Source: Mastigocoleus testarum BC008 (GTDB lineage Bacteria > Cyanobacteriota > Cyanobacteriia > Cyanobacteriales > Nostocaceae). Taken from it: a stretch of DNA of 64,000 nucleotides. A program made the position numbers and the translations under genes. Position 1 is the stretch's first letter; each line of letters opens with the position of its first letter. Under the pieces are notes generated by a model, which saw only the letters and a program-made list of their open reading frames with translations, had not been told where the DNA came from and searched no databases. The stretch is from assembly GCF_001456025.1 (NCBI RefSeq), contig NZ_LMTZ01000001.1, forward strand, positions 186,001-250,000. Reading direction: 5' to 3'. Of the stretch, positions 10,104 through 19,169 are shown piece by piece.

Positions 10104-11597
10104 CTAATTTAATCTGTTAATTAAATGTTCGCCCACACGCAAAGCATTAGCAATAACAGTTAAACCAGGACTAGTCGCAGAGATAGAAGGGAAAAAACTA
10201 CTATCCACAACATATAGATTGTCTATATCATGAGTGCGACAGTTAAGGTTAAGGACTGAAGTTTTCGAGTCTTCTCCAAAACGACAGGTTCCACACTGAT
10301 GTGCTGCAACTTGAATAGGTGCTTCACTCCGAGGATAAATACTTTGTTTCGTTTGATTTACAGATTTAAGAACATCGATCCAACGATGAACAAGGCGATC
10401 ATGTGCTTCGGTGTTATTGGGGGTGTAATCCAAATGCACTTTGGAACCTTCGATGGTGACGCGATTGTTTGGATCTGCTAAGTCTTCCGTCTGTAACCAC
10501 CACCCGATGGAACGTTTTGCTAATTGCTTTAAACCAAATTCTGGCATCAATTTAGCTGCGACTGACAAAATCGGTGGTGACTCAGAAAAAATCACATCTT
10601 GAAGGATACCACCGGAATTTTGAATGTGACCCATTGGGTAAGGAAAGTCTTCATCTCCCCAATAAAAATCATTAATGTAATGGCTTCTTTGAAACAATCC
10701 GCAGTTGGGGGTAGGGGTAAGTTGTACCAATACAGTCATTAATTGTTTCATTAGGTTACGTCCCACCAAATCGGAGGAATTCGCTAGCCCTTTAGGATGC
10801 TTCTCATTAGCGGAATATAATAATAGTGTAGCTGAGTTCACCGCACCACAGGCTAATACGATGATATCTCCCATAAATAAATAAGACCGATCGCCAATTT
10901 CTGTTTCTACAGCTCTGACTTCTTTCCCTGAAGGATTGGTGTGCAAACGTACAACTTTTGCAGAGGTCTTTAGGGTTACATTATTATTTGCTTTAATTGC
11001 AGGGGTGACTCCCGTATCTTCCGAGTCAGTTCGACCTTCATTTCCCAAACCAATGGGAAGATAAGCAGGATGTAACCCCTGTCCAGAAAGGCGATCGCAA
11101 ATATCTTTTACTTGAGGTTCGCAATCAACTAAAGCAGGAAAAGGAAAATCTTTGCTGCGAGGGGGATCGGTTGGATCGTCACCAGCTTTACCGTGAGCGC
11201 GATAGAGTTTCTCTGCTTCTGTATAGTATGGCTCAAAATCCTGATATTTTAGACCCCACTCGGTCGAGATTCCATGTTGATGTTTGACTTCCTCAAAATC
11301 CTGCTCTCGCATTCGCAGCATCACACCGCTATGAATTTTTGTATTACCACCAACGGAGTAACTTGTCTGGGGATAAAACGGTTCTTTTCCACTTTCGTAC
11401 CATTGCTCGGGTGCGCTGAAGTTTTCCTTTTTGAAAACCTCTGCATCAACTAATTCCGAACTTTCCTTTTCTAGATATTCTCCCCGTTCTAAAACGAGAA
11501 TTTTTTTTCCAGTGGATGCAAGTTTGCGAGTTAATGTACCTCCACCTGCACCGGTTCCGACAATAATTACATCGTAGTGTTGGTCGTCGATAATCAT
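10104..11597 (-). CDS. GMC-family FAD oxidoreductase
   Basis: A 497-residue flavoprotein of the glucose-methanol-choline family. The N-terminal dinucleotide fold is VIIVGTGAGGGTLTRKLA at residues 11-28, with the acidic ribose ligand in ILVLERGE. SVGGNTKIHSGVMLR matches the second FAD-contact region, and the C-terminal AAHQCGTCRFGEDSKTSVL and SPGLTVIANALR match GMC_oxred_C with its active-site histidine. There is no signal peptide. It is the last gene of the run of oxidase genes, 91 bp after ctaE, which raises the possibility that it feeds electrons to quinone or acts on a respiratory substrate. Substrate unknown. Confidence 0.88.
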   Translation of the reverse strand: MIIDDQHYDVIIVGTGAGGGTLTRKLASTGKKILVLERGEYLEKESSELVDAEVFKKENFSAPEQWYESGKEPFYPQTSYSVGGNTKIHSGVMLRMREQDFEEVKHQHGISTEWGLKYQDFEPYYTEAEKLYRAHGKAGDDPTDPPRSKDFPFPALVDCEPQVKDICDRLSGQGLHPAYLPIGLGNEGRTDSEDTGVTPAIKANNNVTLKTSAKVVRLHTNPSGKEVRAVETEIGDRSYLFMGDIIVLACGAVNSATLLLYSANEKHPKGLANSSDLVGRNLMKQLMTVLVQLTPTPNCGLFQRSHYINDFYWGDEDFPYPMGHIQNSGGILQDVIFSESPPILSVAAKLMPEFGLKQLAKRSIGWWLQTEDLADPNNRVTIEGSKVHLDYTPNNTEAHDRLVHRWIDVLKSVNQTKQSIYPRSEAPIQVAAHQCGTCRFGEDSKTSVLNLNCRTHDIDNLYVVDSSFFPSISATSPGLTVIANALRVGEHLINRLN

Positions 11598-11599
11598 GA

Positions 11600-11633
11600 T
11601 TGGGGATTAGGGATTGGGGATTGGGGATTGGTA
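11600..11633. repeat. Short heptamer tandem repeat (GGGGATT)n
   Basis: Several tandem copies of GGGGATT and its variants AGGGATT lie between the GMC gene and ctaE. The same motif recurs at 15345-15420. This is a typical cyanobacterial short tandemly repeated repetitive sequence. Confidence 0.75.
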
Positions 11634-11643
11634 ATTTATTACT

Positions 11644-11665
11644 TATGTCCTACGGACACGCTACG
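11644..11665. repeat. Interspersed repeat, family B (copy 2)
   Basis: Exact reverse complement of bases 9385-9406; contains TCCTACGGACACGCTACG. It lies in the short spacer between ctaE and the GMC gene. Confidence 0.7.
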
Positions 11666-11688
11666 CTAATGACTTTTGACTTACTTGC

Positions 11689-12315
11689 TTATTGCCATAT
11701 ATAAATAAGAAGAAATAAAATAATCCAAATGACATCTACAAAGTGCCAAAATAGTGAGGTTGCATCGACACCAAAGTGACCTGCTTCGTAATTACCTGGG
11801 ATAAAAGAGCGAATCAACATGATTGACTGCAACAATACACCAGTGAAAACGTGTAAGCCATGAAAACCAGTTAATAAATAGAAGGTACCGCCAAAAACTC
11901 CTGATGTGAAACCAAATTTTAGGCTATTCCACTCCACTGCTTGACCATAGAGAAAATAACTCCCCATCGCCATTGTTAATATCCAAAAAAAACGAAATAC
12001 CCAAAGATTATTTTTCTTTAATCCCTGTTCTGCAAAGTAAATCGTAAAACTACTGGATACAAGAATAACTGTATTAATGAAAGGTTCCTTGACTTCTAGC
12101 CCTTCAACTCCGGGAGGTAACCAATCGTAAGTTGTTGTTTTGTAGAGAATATAACCTACAAAAAAACAGAGGAAAATAACACTTTCCGAACATAAGAAAG
12201 TAATGAAGCCAAACATACTGTTAGCTTCTTCATCATGTTCTTGTTCTATTGAAGCTGTGTAACTTGATAGTTGCATTTCTTCAGATGCTTTGAGGAGATT
12301 GTTTGTACTTGTCAT
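11689..12315 (-). CDS. ctaE: Haem-copper terminal oxidase subunit III
   Basis: A 208-residue integral membrane protein of the cytochrome c/quinol oxidase subunit III family. It shows about five hydrophobic helices, beginning with FITFLCSESVIFLCFFVGYI, and the conserved GFHGLHVFTGVLLQ and FWHFVDVIWIILFLLIYIW segments near the C-terminus. It is the third structural subunit of the oxidase encoded by the two genes upstream and would stabilise subunit I in the membrane. Spacing of 255 bp from ctaD is larger than in a compact operon. Confidence 0.92.
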   Translation of the reverse strand: MTSTNNLLKASEEMQLSSYTASIEQEHDEEANSMFGFITFLCSESVIFLCFFVGYILYKTTTYDWLPPGVEGLEVKEPFINTVILVSSSFTIYFAEQGLKKNNLWVFRFFWILTMAMGSYFLYGQAVEWNSLKFGFTSGVFGGTFYLLTGFHGLHVFTGVLLQSIMLIRSFIPGNYEAGHFGVDATSLFWHFVDVIWIILFLLIYIWQ

Positions 12316-12570
12316 ACTCGCTTTTTATTGTATTTCAGTCTTTATTGAAACATCCAATTTTTTGTAATTTGCATCTGATGGTAGGGTGTGTTACGACGAT
12401 AGCCCGTAACGCACCACCGATTATAGATTCATTACAGATTGCAAGTTAATAGGTCAGAAGATATGAAAAGCCGGATATTAATTTTTTTATTTCTGACTCC
12501 TATTTCCTGTCTCCTAACTCCTGTCTTCTAAATTCTTGAATTTCCCAAAGACCAATCGAAACAATACAAG

Positions 12571-14241
12571 TCAATTAAGGTCTGAAGCATTTGCAACTAA
12601 GGGTTCTGATTTTCCGTAACCATAAGGTTCTGCAAGCACCACAGGAAGTTGTTTCTCAAAATTTTCTACTGGAGGTGGTGAAGAAACCAACCATTCTAAA
12701 CCAATTGCTCGCCAAGGATTATCAGGTGCTTTCTTACCACCAATCCAAGAACTTATCATGTTGAGAAGAAACGGTATGGTAGACATTCCTAATAAAAATG
12801 CCCCAACACTAGCTATAACATTCCAAAATGCAAACTCCGGATCGTAAGAAGCTACTCGACGTGGCATTCCTTGTAAACCTAATGGATGCATGGGGAAAAA
12901 GTTGAGATTCGCACCAATAAAAGTTAACCAGAAGTGCAATTTACCTAAACCTTCATAGTACATTTTTCCAGTCATTTTCGGGAACCAGTGATAGATTGCA
13001 GCATATATTCCCATTACAGTTGCACCGTAAATCACATAGTGAAAATGACCGACGACAAAATAAGTATTATTGACGTGAATATCAACTGGAACCGCAGCAA
13101 GCATAATACCAGTTATTCCCGAGAAGACAAACATAATTAAGCCACCCAATGCAAATAACATTGGTGTATCCAGACGTAATTTACCTCCCCAAATAGTTGC
13201 AACCCAAGCAAATACTTTAATTCCAGTTGGTACGGAAATTAACATTGTAGAGAACATGAACAGCATCCGCATCCAACCGGGAGTTCCGCTAGCAAACATG
13301 TGGTGGACCCAAACCACCGCACTTAAAACTACGATTATTAATGATGAAATTGCTACTACTTTGTAACCAAATAGAGGTTTGCGGGCATAAACAGGAAATA
13401 TCTCAGAAAAAATACCAAATACAGGCAGTATTATTACGTAAACTGCAGGGTGGGAATAAAACCAGAAAAGGTGTTGAAATAGAATTGGATTACCGCCTTG
13501 GGCAGGGTCAAAGAAAGTCGTACCAGCAGTAATATCAAAAAGTAGCATGATTATCGCTGCAGTCAGTGCAGGCAATCCAAACAGTTGGATAATTTGAGCG
13601 CTTAATACTGTCCAGACATAAGCAGGCATCCGGAAAAAGGTCATTCCCGGCGATCGCATTTTAAAAATAGTAGTTACAAAATTAACTCCACCCATAATAG
13701 AGGATACCCCGGATATCGCCATTGCAATCAGCCAGAGAACTTGTCCGTTAATTGGGTAACCTGTTGGATTTTGAACACTCACAGGTGGGTAAGACCACCA
13801 TCCGGCTTGAGCTGGACCGCCGGGTACTAAGAAACTCGCCATGAACACTATTCCAAAAACTGGAACCATCCAAAATGCTGCCGCATTCAGGCGAGGGAAC
13901 GCCATATCTCGCGCCCCGATCGCTAAAGGTACAACATAATTAGCTAGACCAACTAACACGGGGAAGGTCCAAGAAAATAACATAATCGTACCGTGCATTG
14001 TAAACATTGCATTGTAGACGGTACGGTCAACTAAATCAGCTTCCGGGGTAATGAGTTCGCCCCGAATAATCATGGCAAAAATTCCACCGACAAGAAAAAA
14101 GAAGAAGGAAGTAACGATGTATTGGATACCGATAACTTTATGGTCGGTACTAAAAGTAAAGTAAGTTTTCCAGGTCGTGGGCGGATGATGGTGATGTGTC
14201 TCAACAGGAACACTTATCTGTTTTTCCTGAATATTGGTCAT
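12571..14241 (-). CDS. ctaD: Haem-copper terminal oxidase subunit I
   Basis: A 556-residue, roughly 12-helix catalytic subunit that reduces oxygen to water at a haem-CuB centre. Visible are the haem histidine in MFTMHGTIMLFSW, the CuB histidine and cross-linked tyrosine region in WFYSHPAVYVIILP, the paired CuB histidines in VVWVHHMFASG, and the haem ligands in VVGHFHYVIYG. The catalytic set is therefore intact. A histidine run HHHHPP lies near the N-terminus. It belongs with a subunit II that lacks CuA, which points to an alternative oxidase taking electrons from quinol and not cytochrome c. Confidence 0.95.
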   Translation of the reverse strand: MTNIQEKQISVPVETHHHHPPTTWKTYFTFSTDHKVIGIQYIVTSFFFFLVGGIFAMIIRGELITPEADLVDRTVYNAMFTMHGTIMLFSWTFPVLVGLANYVVPLAIGARDMAFPRLNAAAFWMVPVFGIVFMASFLVPGGPAQAGWWSYPPVSVQNPTGYPINGQVLWLIAMAISGVSSIMGGVNFVTTIFKMRSPGMTFFRMPAYVWTVLSAQIIQLFGLPALTAAIIMLLFDITAGTTFFDPAQGGNPILFQHLFWFYSHPAVYVIILPVFGIFSEIFPVYARKPLFGYKVVAISSLIIVVLSAVVWVHHMFASGTPGWMRMLFMFSTMLISVPTGIKVFAWVATIWGGKLRLDTPMLFALGGLIMFVFSGITGIMLAAVPVDIHVNNTYFVVGHFHYVIYGATVMGIYAAIYHWFPKMTGKMYYEGLGKLHFWLTFIGANLNFFPMHPLGLQGMPRRVASYDPEFAFWNVIASVGAFLLGMSTIPFLLNMISSWIGGKKAPDNPWRAIGLEWLVSSPPPVENFEKQLPVVLAEPYGYGKSEPLVANASDLN

Positions 14242-14304
14242 ATTTGTTTTTGTGAGGATTAAGTGTAAATCAAATTAAGTGTCGGGAAATATGCTTTAGG
14301 GTCC

Positions 14305-14338
14305 ATTTATACCAATACATAAGAGTATTGGTATAAAT
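14305..14338. terminator. Perfect 14-bp inverted repeat between ctaC and ctaD
   Basis: ATTTATACCAATAC, loop ATAAGA, GTATTGGTATAAAT. A strong hairpin in the 160-bp spacer, about 60 bases after ctaC and 65 before ctaD. The TATACCAAT arm resembles the terminal repeats of the element at 48718-48845. It could be a transcript-processing or attenuation hairpin or a minimal repeat element; there is no T run typical of a simple terminator. Confidence 0.55.
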
Positions 14339-14401
14339 ATGAGGCGGAGCCTCAAAATCTTACTTCCCAGGCTGAGCCTAGTAACTAGACAATCTTATGC
14401 A

Positions 14402-15337
14402 TCATTGGTGATAATTAACTTTTTCTGGTTCTGCAGGTATTACTGTTACCCAACCCGATTTTGATGACCTTTGGGATCTCCTTGCAAATTCGGAAGCTGC
14501 TTGATTGGGTGCAGGAGATGGTTCACGGTTGGAGGCTGCTTTGAGCCAGCGATCGTAATTTTCTGGCGATTCAACAACCACATCAGCTTGCATTGCAGCA
14601 AAGTAAGTACCACTATATTGAGAATCCCGCAGCCGATATTTCCCTTCACGGATGGGAGTAAACTCAAAATCAATGGTTTGAAATGGAATTACATCTTGTT
14701 TTACCCGGAATGCAGGGATATAAAAACCATGAAGAACATCTTCGGATTGCAATGCTAAACTTGCACGACGATTTACGGGTAAATGCAATTCTGTACTAGT
14801 GATGTTTTGTTCGGGATAACGGAAAACCCAAGCCCATTGTTTTGCAATTACTTCTATTTTCTCTGATTCAATGTTCTCAACTCCACTGTTTTCTATTGAT
14901 TGAACTTTCTCTGAGTTACTCAAAAGATCTACAGATTTATTACCTACAGGTAGATTTAGATGTGCTATTTTCTCCGAACCGATAATCGACATTTGGTCAT
15001 AGATTTGATAGCTGTAAACTGCAATCCACATCACTAGAACAAAGGGAATTACAGTCCAAACAACCTCTAGGGTAATATTACCTTCTATGTGGGGACCATC
15101 ACTGATGTCATATTTAGCTGCGCGATGAAAAATAATCGAATATACGATCGCTCCAGTAACCCCAAGAAAGATAAATGCACCCAGTGCTACCAAAAAACTG
15201 AATAAATCATCAATGAGTATAGACTCAGCTGCAGCTTGTGGGGGAAGCCAAGAATAAGCTTGTTGTCCAATCCAAAAACTAACAAAAGCAAGAATAATGA
15301 CGCTTGTAACCAGTATTAAAATATTACGGATTTTCAT
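14402..15337 (-). CDS. ctaC: Terminal oxidase subunit II lacking CuA ligands (ARTO type)
   Basis: A 311-residue protein with an N-terminal signal-anchor, a second transmembrane hairpin and a periplasmic/lumenal cupredoxin domain. The first CuA-region histidine is present (DVLHGFYIPAFR, about residue 200), but the later segment that normally reads CxExCGxxH is RDSQYSGTYFAAMQ, with no cysteine and no histidine. CuA therefore cannot form. This is the hallmark of the cyanobacterial alternative respiratory terminal oxidase (ARTO; Anabaena cox3), thought to oxidise quinol. A variable insert of about 40 residues (near 125-165) is serine- and glutamate-rich. The C-terminal tail after residue 260 is proline-, serine- and arginine-rich. 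Confidence 0.9.
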   Translation of the reverse strand: MKIRNILILVTSVIILAFVSFWIGQQAYSWLPPQAAAESILIDDLFSFLVALGAFIFLGVTGAIVYSIIFHRAAKYDISDGPHIEGNITLEVVWTVIPFVLVMWIAVYSYQIYDQMSIIGSEKIAHLNLPVGNKSVDLLSNSEKVQSIENSGVENIESEKIEVIAKQWAWVFRYPEQNITSTELHLPVNRRASLALQSEDVLHGFYIPAFRVKQDVIPFQTIDFEFTPIREGKYRLRDSQYSGTYFAAMQADVVVESPENYDRWLKAASNREPSPAPNQAASEFARRSQRSSKSGWVTVIPAEPEKVNYHQ

Positions 15338-15344
15338 AAAGTTA

Positions 15345-15503
15345 GGGATTGGGGATTAGGGACTGGGGACTAGCGACTGGGGATTAGGGATTAGGGACTC
15401 GGGACTCGGGACTCGGGATATGATGAGCAATTACCAATTACCAATTACCAATTACCAATTACTCATTACTTATTACTTGTTACTTATTACTTATTACTCG
15501 TTA
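15345..15503. repeat. Composite heptamer/octamer tandem repeat array
   Basis: The whole 170-bp spacer between ctaC and the DUF2231 gene is low-complexity: GGGGATTAGGGACT-type units at 15345-15420 and then CCAATTA (about four copies) followed by ATTACTT/TTACTCG units to 15503. Array length probably varies between strains by slippage. Confidence 0.8.
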
Positions 15504-15507
15504 CTCA

Positions 15508-16107
15508 TTACTTCAACAAGACATTAGGATCTTGTCCCAATCGCAGTAAGTTATCCGCAGTATTGTGTACGCCAAACTCTGCAGCCAGTTGCGCTCCCAA
15601 AGTCCCATGGACGTACATGATAAACATGATAAATAAGCCTACAAATAGATAACTCCACTGCACTTGTCGAGAGATTTCCTTTCGCCATATATAACGCTGA
15701 AATCCTCGCCATACAGTCATTCCAATCATTGCAGCGAATAAGAAAACACCACCGACACCATGCCATAACATGGTTTCCATCGCCTCTAACCCCCAAGCAC
15801 TTTTGAAACCGCTCTGGGGTTGCGCCAACATAATTTCGTAAAAGCCTGCTGCAACTGTAAAAAATGTAATGATGGCTGAAGCTAACATGTTATACCAGCC
15901 AACATCAAAGAAGTTAGAACGAGTTGCAGGAATTGCTAAAAACTTAAAGACTGGTTTTTTTAAAGGGAAAAAGACACCAACAAAATCAAAAGCAATCCCA
16001 ATGATAAACAAACCAAGGGTAAGATGCACTAAATTTGGATGGAGTGGAATGGTGTAAGGTAGACCATTTGCACCGAAAGCTAATGGAGCGATTAATTCTG
16101 AGTTCAT
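15508..16107 (-). CDS. DUF2231-type membrane protein of the ARTO operon
   Basis: The 199-residue protein starts at the ATG at 16107 (MNSELIAPLAFG), which overlaps the TAA of the upstream gene in TAATG and has GGAGGG about eight bases before it; the open frame extends 20 codons into the upstream gene but this is not needed. Four hydrophobic helices are visible, the first after HPNLVHLTLGLFIIGIAFD, a DUF2231-like pattern with histidines at the membrane edge. Anabaena cox3 has two similar small membrane genes ahead of the oxidase subunits. A role in electron entry, haem binding or assembly is inferred only from context. Confidence 0.8.
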   Translation of the reverse strand: MNSELIAPLAFGANGLPYTIPLHPNLVHLTLGLFIIGIAFDFVGVFFPLKKPVFKFLAIPATRSNFFDVGWYNMLASAIITFFTVAAGFYEIMLAQPQSGFKSAWGLEAMETMLWHGVGGVFLFAAMIGMTVWRGFQRYIWRKEISRQVQWSYLFVGLFIMFIMYVHGTLGAQLAAEFGVHNTADNLLRLGQDPNVLLK

Positions 16108-16607
16108 TACAAAATCCCTCCTTTTACAGCTTCTACAACAGGAACTGTATGTAATCCATATACCCAAACTAGTTTGTCTCCAAGGTAAACCTGGAAAAAT
16201 ACCAATATACTCAAAACCATTCCTACCCCCAAATAAGAAAGAGGAATTATTTCACGATCGCGCAGACGAATGACATAACGCCATCCTGTAATAGCTGCAA
16301 TAATTCCTGAAAGCGACCAGCCAATGATGGTATGCAAATGTAAAACTGGCGCAACCGCATCGTAACCCAGAGCCAAACCTGCTTCAACTTGACCAAAAAT
16401 TATCGCAACGAAAATGGCAATTGTTGCGAGAAACATATTCCACCAACTCACCTCAAAAAGGCGGGAGTTACGGCTAAAGTAGCCAATTACATCGCAGAGG
16501 AAGGCAAATAAAACCATTGCAATTACGAAGTGGACAACTATCGGATGAATAGTATCTGGGTAGGGTAAGTTGTGGTCGTTTAAAGGTGGAAGAAGATGCT
16601 CGAACAT
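16107..16607 (-). CDS. DUF2231 membrane protein, first gene of the ARTO operon
   Basis: A 166-residue protein with four predicted helices. HPIVVHFVIAMVLFAFLCDVI near residues 22-42 is the DUF2231 signature, and further histidines (HLHTIIGW, YGLHTVP) lie at helix ends, so haem or metal binding is conceivable. It overlaps the next gene by one base (TAATG), indicating translational coupling. It is probably the first gene of the transcription unit running to the GMC gene. The two DUF2231 proteins may form a hetero-oligomer. Confidence 0.82.
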   Translation of the reverse strand: MFEHLLPPLNDHNLPYPDTIHPIVVHFVIAMVLFAFLCDVIGYFSRNSRLFEVSWWNMFLATIAIFVAIIFGQVEAGLALGYDAVAPVLHLHTIIGWSLSGIIAAITGWRYVIRLRDREIIPLSYLGVGMVLSILVFFQVYLGDKLVWVYGLHTVPVVEAVKGGIL

Positions 16608-17155
16608 TCTGTTTTCCTCTACATATCCCGCGAGCTGTTTACCAAACTTGACGATTTAGATATTAACAAGAATCTATAAATTGACAACCCGGACTAGAGT
16701 CTTTTGTTTGGTAATATTATTTGCTTCTAAATTTACTTTTAAGATTTTCTCAACCGTTTTTATTTTTTTCCGATATAATTCTAGGTTTATCTAAATTTAA
16801 TGACTCAAGTTAGCGATCGCGTTGAGAAACTGTCAGAGCAAGCAGTTCTAATATTTGTCTTGACAAAATATTTATTTAATGTGTTGACAGCAATTAAAAT
16901 TATTTTTGCATTGATAAGATAATTGGAATCTATTGTCAGACTTATAAGTTATTTAGAATATATCTTGCAACTTGCAAACAATTCGAGCTGGTTTGAATTA
17001 AGGTGTTACTTTAAAAAGTAAATGGGGAATAGGAAGCAATTATACTTACTCCACTAATTTAAAGACAATTTTCAAGAAACTCTAAAATATTTACTGTTAA
17101 ATTTATACAATGCTGCTTTCCGTAGGTAAATAAATTTCTAATTATCCATAGTTCA
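16608..17155. other. Divergent promoter region, 548 bp
   Basis: Spacer between the ARTO operon (minus) and the metallophosphoesterase (plus); must hold both promoters. A HIP1 octamer lies at about 16813. No clear operator or repeat was recognised. Confidence 0.5.
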
Positions 17156-18019
17156 ATGAATAAGTGGTTAGTAAGTATAGGTAAACAAGTAGCAGATTTA
17201 TCATATCTGAATCGTGATTTGATGAATCTTATTTATCGCCAAGGTACAATTGATATTAACTCAACAAGCTTTTATTTGTTCTTGGGAGATTTACATGGAA
17301 ATATTAAGGCTTCAATTATATTAGCTATACGATTACAATTCTTGTTTAATATACCGTTACAGGCTGTATTCCAAGTTGGTGATTTTGGATTTTGGCCTAG
17401 TGGAATTATAGCTAAAAATGAAGATAAACATTACAAAAAAGGTGATTCTTTAGATTTATACGAAATACAAAATTCTGCCTATTATAGAGATTTTTTTATA
17501 TTAGGAATTGAGGAAATTGATACTTTGAGTGCTCCTATATATTTTATTAGAGGTAATCATGAGGATTTTCATAATTTAAATTTATTATCCCAAAACAAAC
17601 CTTCTGAAGTGGTTCCTGGGATCTACTTTATTCCAGATTGCTTTCAAGGAGTAATTGAAAATTTACATCTTTTAGCTCTTGGTGGAATAATTACAGACTT
17701 AGATAGAGGAAAGGGTAAAAAGGCAAAAGTAGAATTTAAAAAATCTCAGCAAAAATTGATGGTGGATCCGCGATTATCTAGTGGAGCATTATTTTTGGGA
17801 TTACCTACCAAAACAACAACTACAGATATAGTTATTACACATTCAGGACTAGCATCGCGAGAAGACCGCGATGGTTCTAAGCAATTAGAAAGCTACTTAT
17901 ACAATAGTGCAATTCCTTTACATTTCTATGGTCATCATCATAGATTTTCGCTGGGTAATGTCGGGAAAAATACTTTCAGTATTGGCTTAAGGAACTTAGA
18001 GTTTGTCAGTTGTGGGTGA
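17156..18019 (+). CDS. Calcineurin-like metallophosphoesterase, 3' end altered by a rearrangement
   Basis: A 287-residue phosphoesterase. The five metal-binding motifs are present in order: GDLHGN (44-49), GDFG (75-78), GNHED (133-137), THSG (near 233) and GHHHR (near 262). It should hydrolyse a phosphomono- or diester with two metal ions; the substrate is unknown. The last few codons (VSCG and stop, from base 18003) are made of DNA identical to part of the AAA ATPase gene at 24331 onward, so the original C-terminus has been replaced. All catalytic motifs lie before the breakpoint, so activity may survive. Confidence 0.85.
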   Translation: MNKWLVSIGKQVADLSYLNRDLMNLIYRQGTIDINSTSFYLFLGDLHGNIKASIILAIRLQFLFNIPLQAVFQVGDFGFWPSGIIAKNEDKHYKKGDSLDLYEIQNSAYYRDFFILGIEEIDTLSAPIYFIRGNHEDFHNLNLLSQNKPSEVVPGIYFIPDCFQGVIENLHLLALGGIITDLDRGKGKKAKVEFKKSQQKLMVDPRLSSGALFLGLPTKTTTTDIVITHSGLASREDRDGSKQLESYLYNSAIPLHFYGHHHRFSLGNVGKNTFSIGLRNLEFVSCG

Positions 18020-18189
18020 GAAAAACTCTTCAATTGGTTTATTTTCTTGACGACTAATGTAATTACTCAGTGCTTGATGGACGGTAACTAAAGCTTCCAT
18101 CAAGTAGTGGAAATTAGTTTCTGGAGAATGGTTTTTATTGGATTCTTTGAGCATTAATAAATCTAAAATCGTAAAAATAATTATTTTAT
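18003..18189. repeat. Direct repeat copy 1, part a (AAA ATPase 5' fragment)
   Basis: These 187 bases appear identical to 24331-24517. On the minus strand they encode the first roughly 50 codons of the AAA ATPase and its upstream region, then stop at the metallophosphoesterase. This is an ATPase gene relic with no remaining 3' part. Confidence 0.9.
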
Positions 18190-18201
18190 ATTGATGATTA
18201 A

Positions 18202-18666
18202 TTAATCTAAATTAAAATAGTTCCAGTTTGAAAATGATATTCGACTATCGTCAGGTATTGCCAATGTAAATTTATCTGCTAATATTTCCCAAGAAATTAC
18301 ATAAAATCTCTTACAATAGTCTACTCCCTCTAAATCAAACATTTCCTTTTTATCACTATTATTTACATCAATATCTATAACTTTATAACTTTCTCCAATA
18401 AAATCTACTTTATTTTCATCATAATTTTGTAATTTTCTTTGGGAATAAATAACACCCTGAAAAATTAAATAACTTTTTTCAATTCTTTGAATTTTTTCTT
18501 CAGGATTTAAAGGATGTTCGGAAACACCTATATTGATAGCAGGTATCTTCAATGTTATTTTTCCCAAATTTTCTTCGGATGAAGGATTGCCTAAAAAAAC
18601 CTCAAAAAAATCGAGCTCTTCAAAATAATCAGTAAAGTATTTCACAATCTGATTAATTTTTGACAT
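18202..18666 (-). CDS. Hypothetical small acidic protein, candidate immunity protein
   Basis: A 154-residue protein (MSKINQIVKYF...) with no signal peptide, no membrane segment and no family I can name. It is acidic with alternating strand-like segments, a common look for immunity proteins. It sits 26 bp after the extended frame of the 176-aa gene and ahead of an ATPase 5' relic. The whole 540-bp stretch 18190-18729 carrying it is absent from the second copy of the repeat at 24517. Immunity function is inferred from its place in the array only. Confidence 0.6.
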   Translation of the reverse strand: MSKINQIVKYFTDYFEELDFFEVFLGNPSSEENLGKITLKIPAINIGVSEHPLNPEEKIQRIEKSYLIFQGVIYSQRKLQNYDENKVDFIGESYKVIDIDVNNSDKKEMFDLEGVDYCKRFYVISWEILADKFTLAIPDDSRISFSNWNYFNLD

Positions 18667-18692
18667 CTTGATAAAAAGTGAGATAATCCCTT

Positions 18693-18818
18693 TTAAATAT
18701 CATATCTAAATCCATATTTATCTATATATTTTGCATAATAATAAGACTCTCCGGGTTCTAGATTTTTAGTAAACCACTCGTCTAAATTTTTCAAAAATTT
18801 TCTGAGTCTATCTCTATT
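18693..18818 (-). other. In-frame continuation of the 176-aa gene beyond its TAA stop
   Basis: After the TAA at 18819-18821 the same frame runs for 41 more codons, including LKNLDEWFTKNLEPGESYYY and ending GFRYDI, before a second TAA at 18693. The residues look like genuine protein sequence. The 176-aa product may therefore be a nonsense-truncated form of a protein of about 218 residues, or the stop may be read through. The same TAA is present in the second copy (24606). Confidence 0.55.
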
Positions 18819-19169
18819 TTATTGTGAAGGAGAAGTATTATCTCTTTGATTTTTATTTCGATCTAAAGTCTTACTCAACCAAACATCAATAAATGTTGAA
18901 TAAGAAACAAAAAGGTCGACTTCAGTATCTAAGCTTGAAGAGGATTCAGTACCTATGTACAATTCAGCAGATTCTGGAAGAATAAGCTCTTTATTTTGCT
19001 CAAGCACTATTGTATTTAATTCCAGATTAACTTTGGTAAACAAGCAATTAACGTGAGAAATAAAAATTTTTTCCAACTCTGGAATTATTTCAATCATATC
19101 CTTACTTTCCAATTCTAAGTCTTCAACAAAACTTTTTTCTTCTCCAATATTTTTATCATCTAAGATACT
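18730..19169. repeat. Direct repeat copy 1, part b
   Basis: About 440 bp nearly identical to 24517-24956; by eye I see only about two base differences. It covers the second half of the 176-aa gene and its in-frame continuation. Confidence 0.9.

Noticed and set aside
14402..15337. Ordinary aa3-type cytochrome c oxidase
   Set aside because: Subunit II has no CuA cysteines or histidine, so electron entry from cytochrome c through CuA is not possible.
15420..15505. CRISPR-like appearance of the tandem repeats
   Set aside because: Units are 7-9 bp, contiguous and without spacers; these are short tandem repeats.
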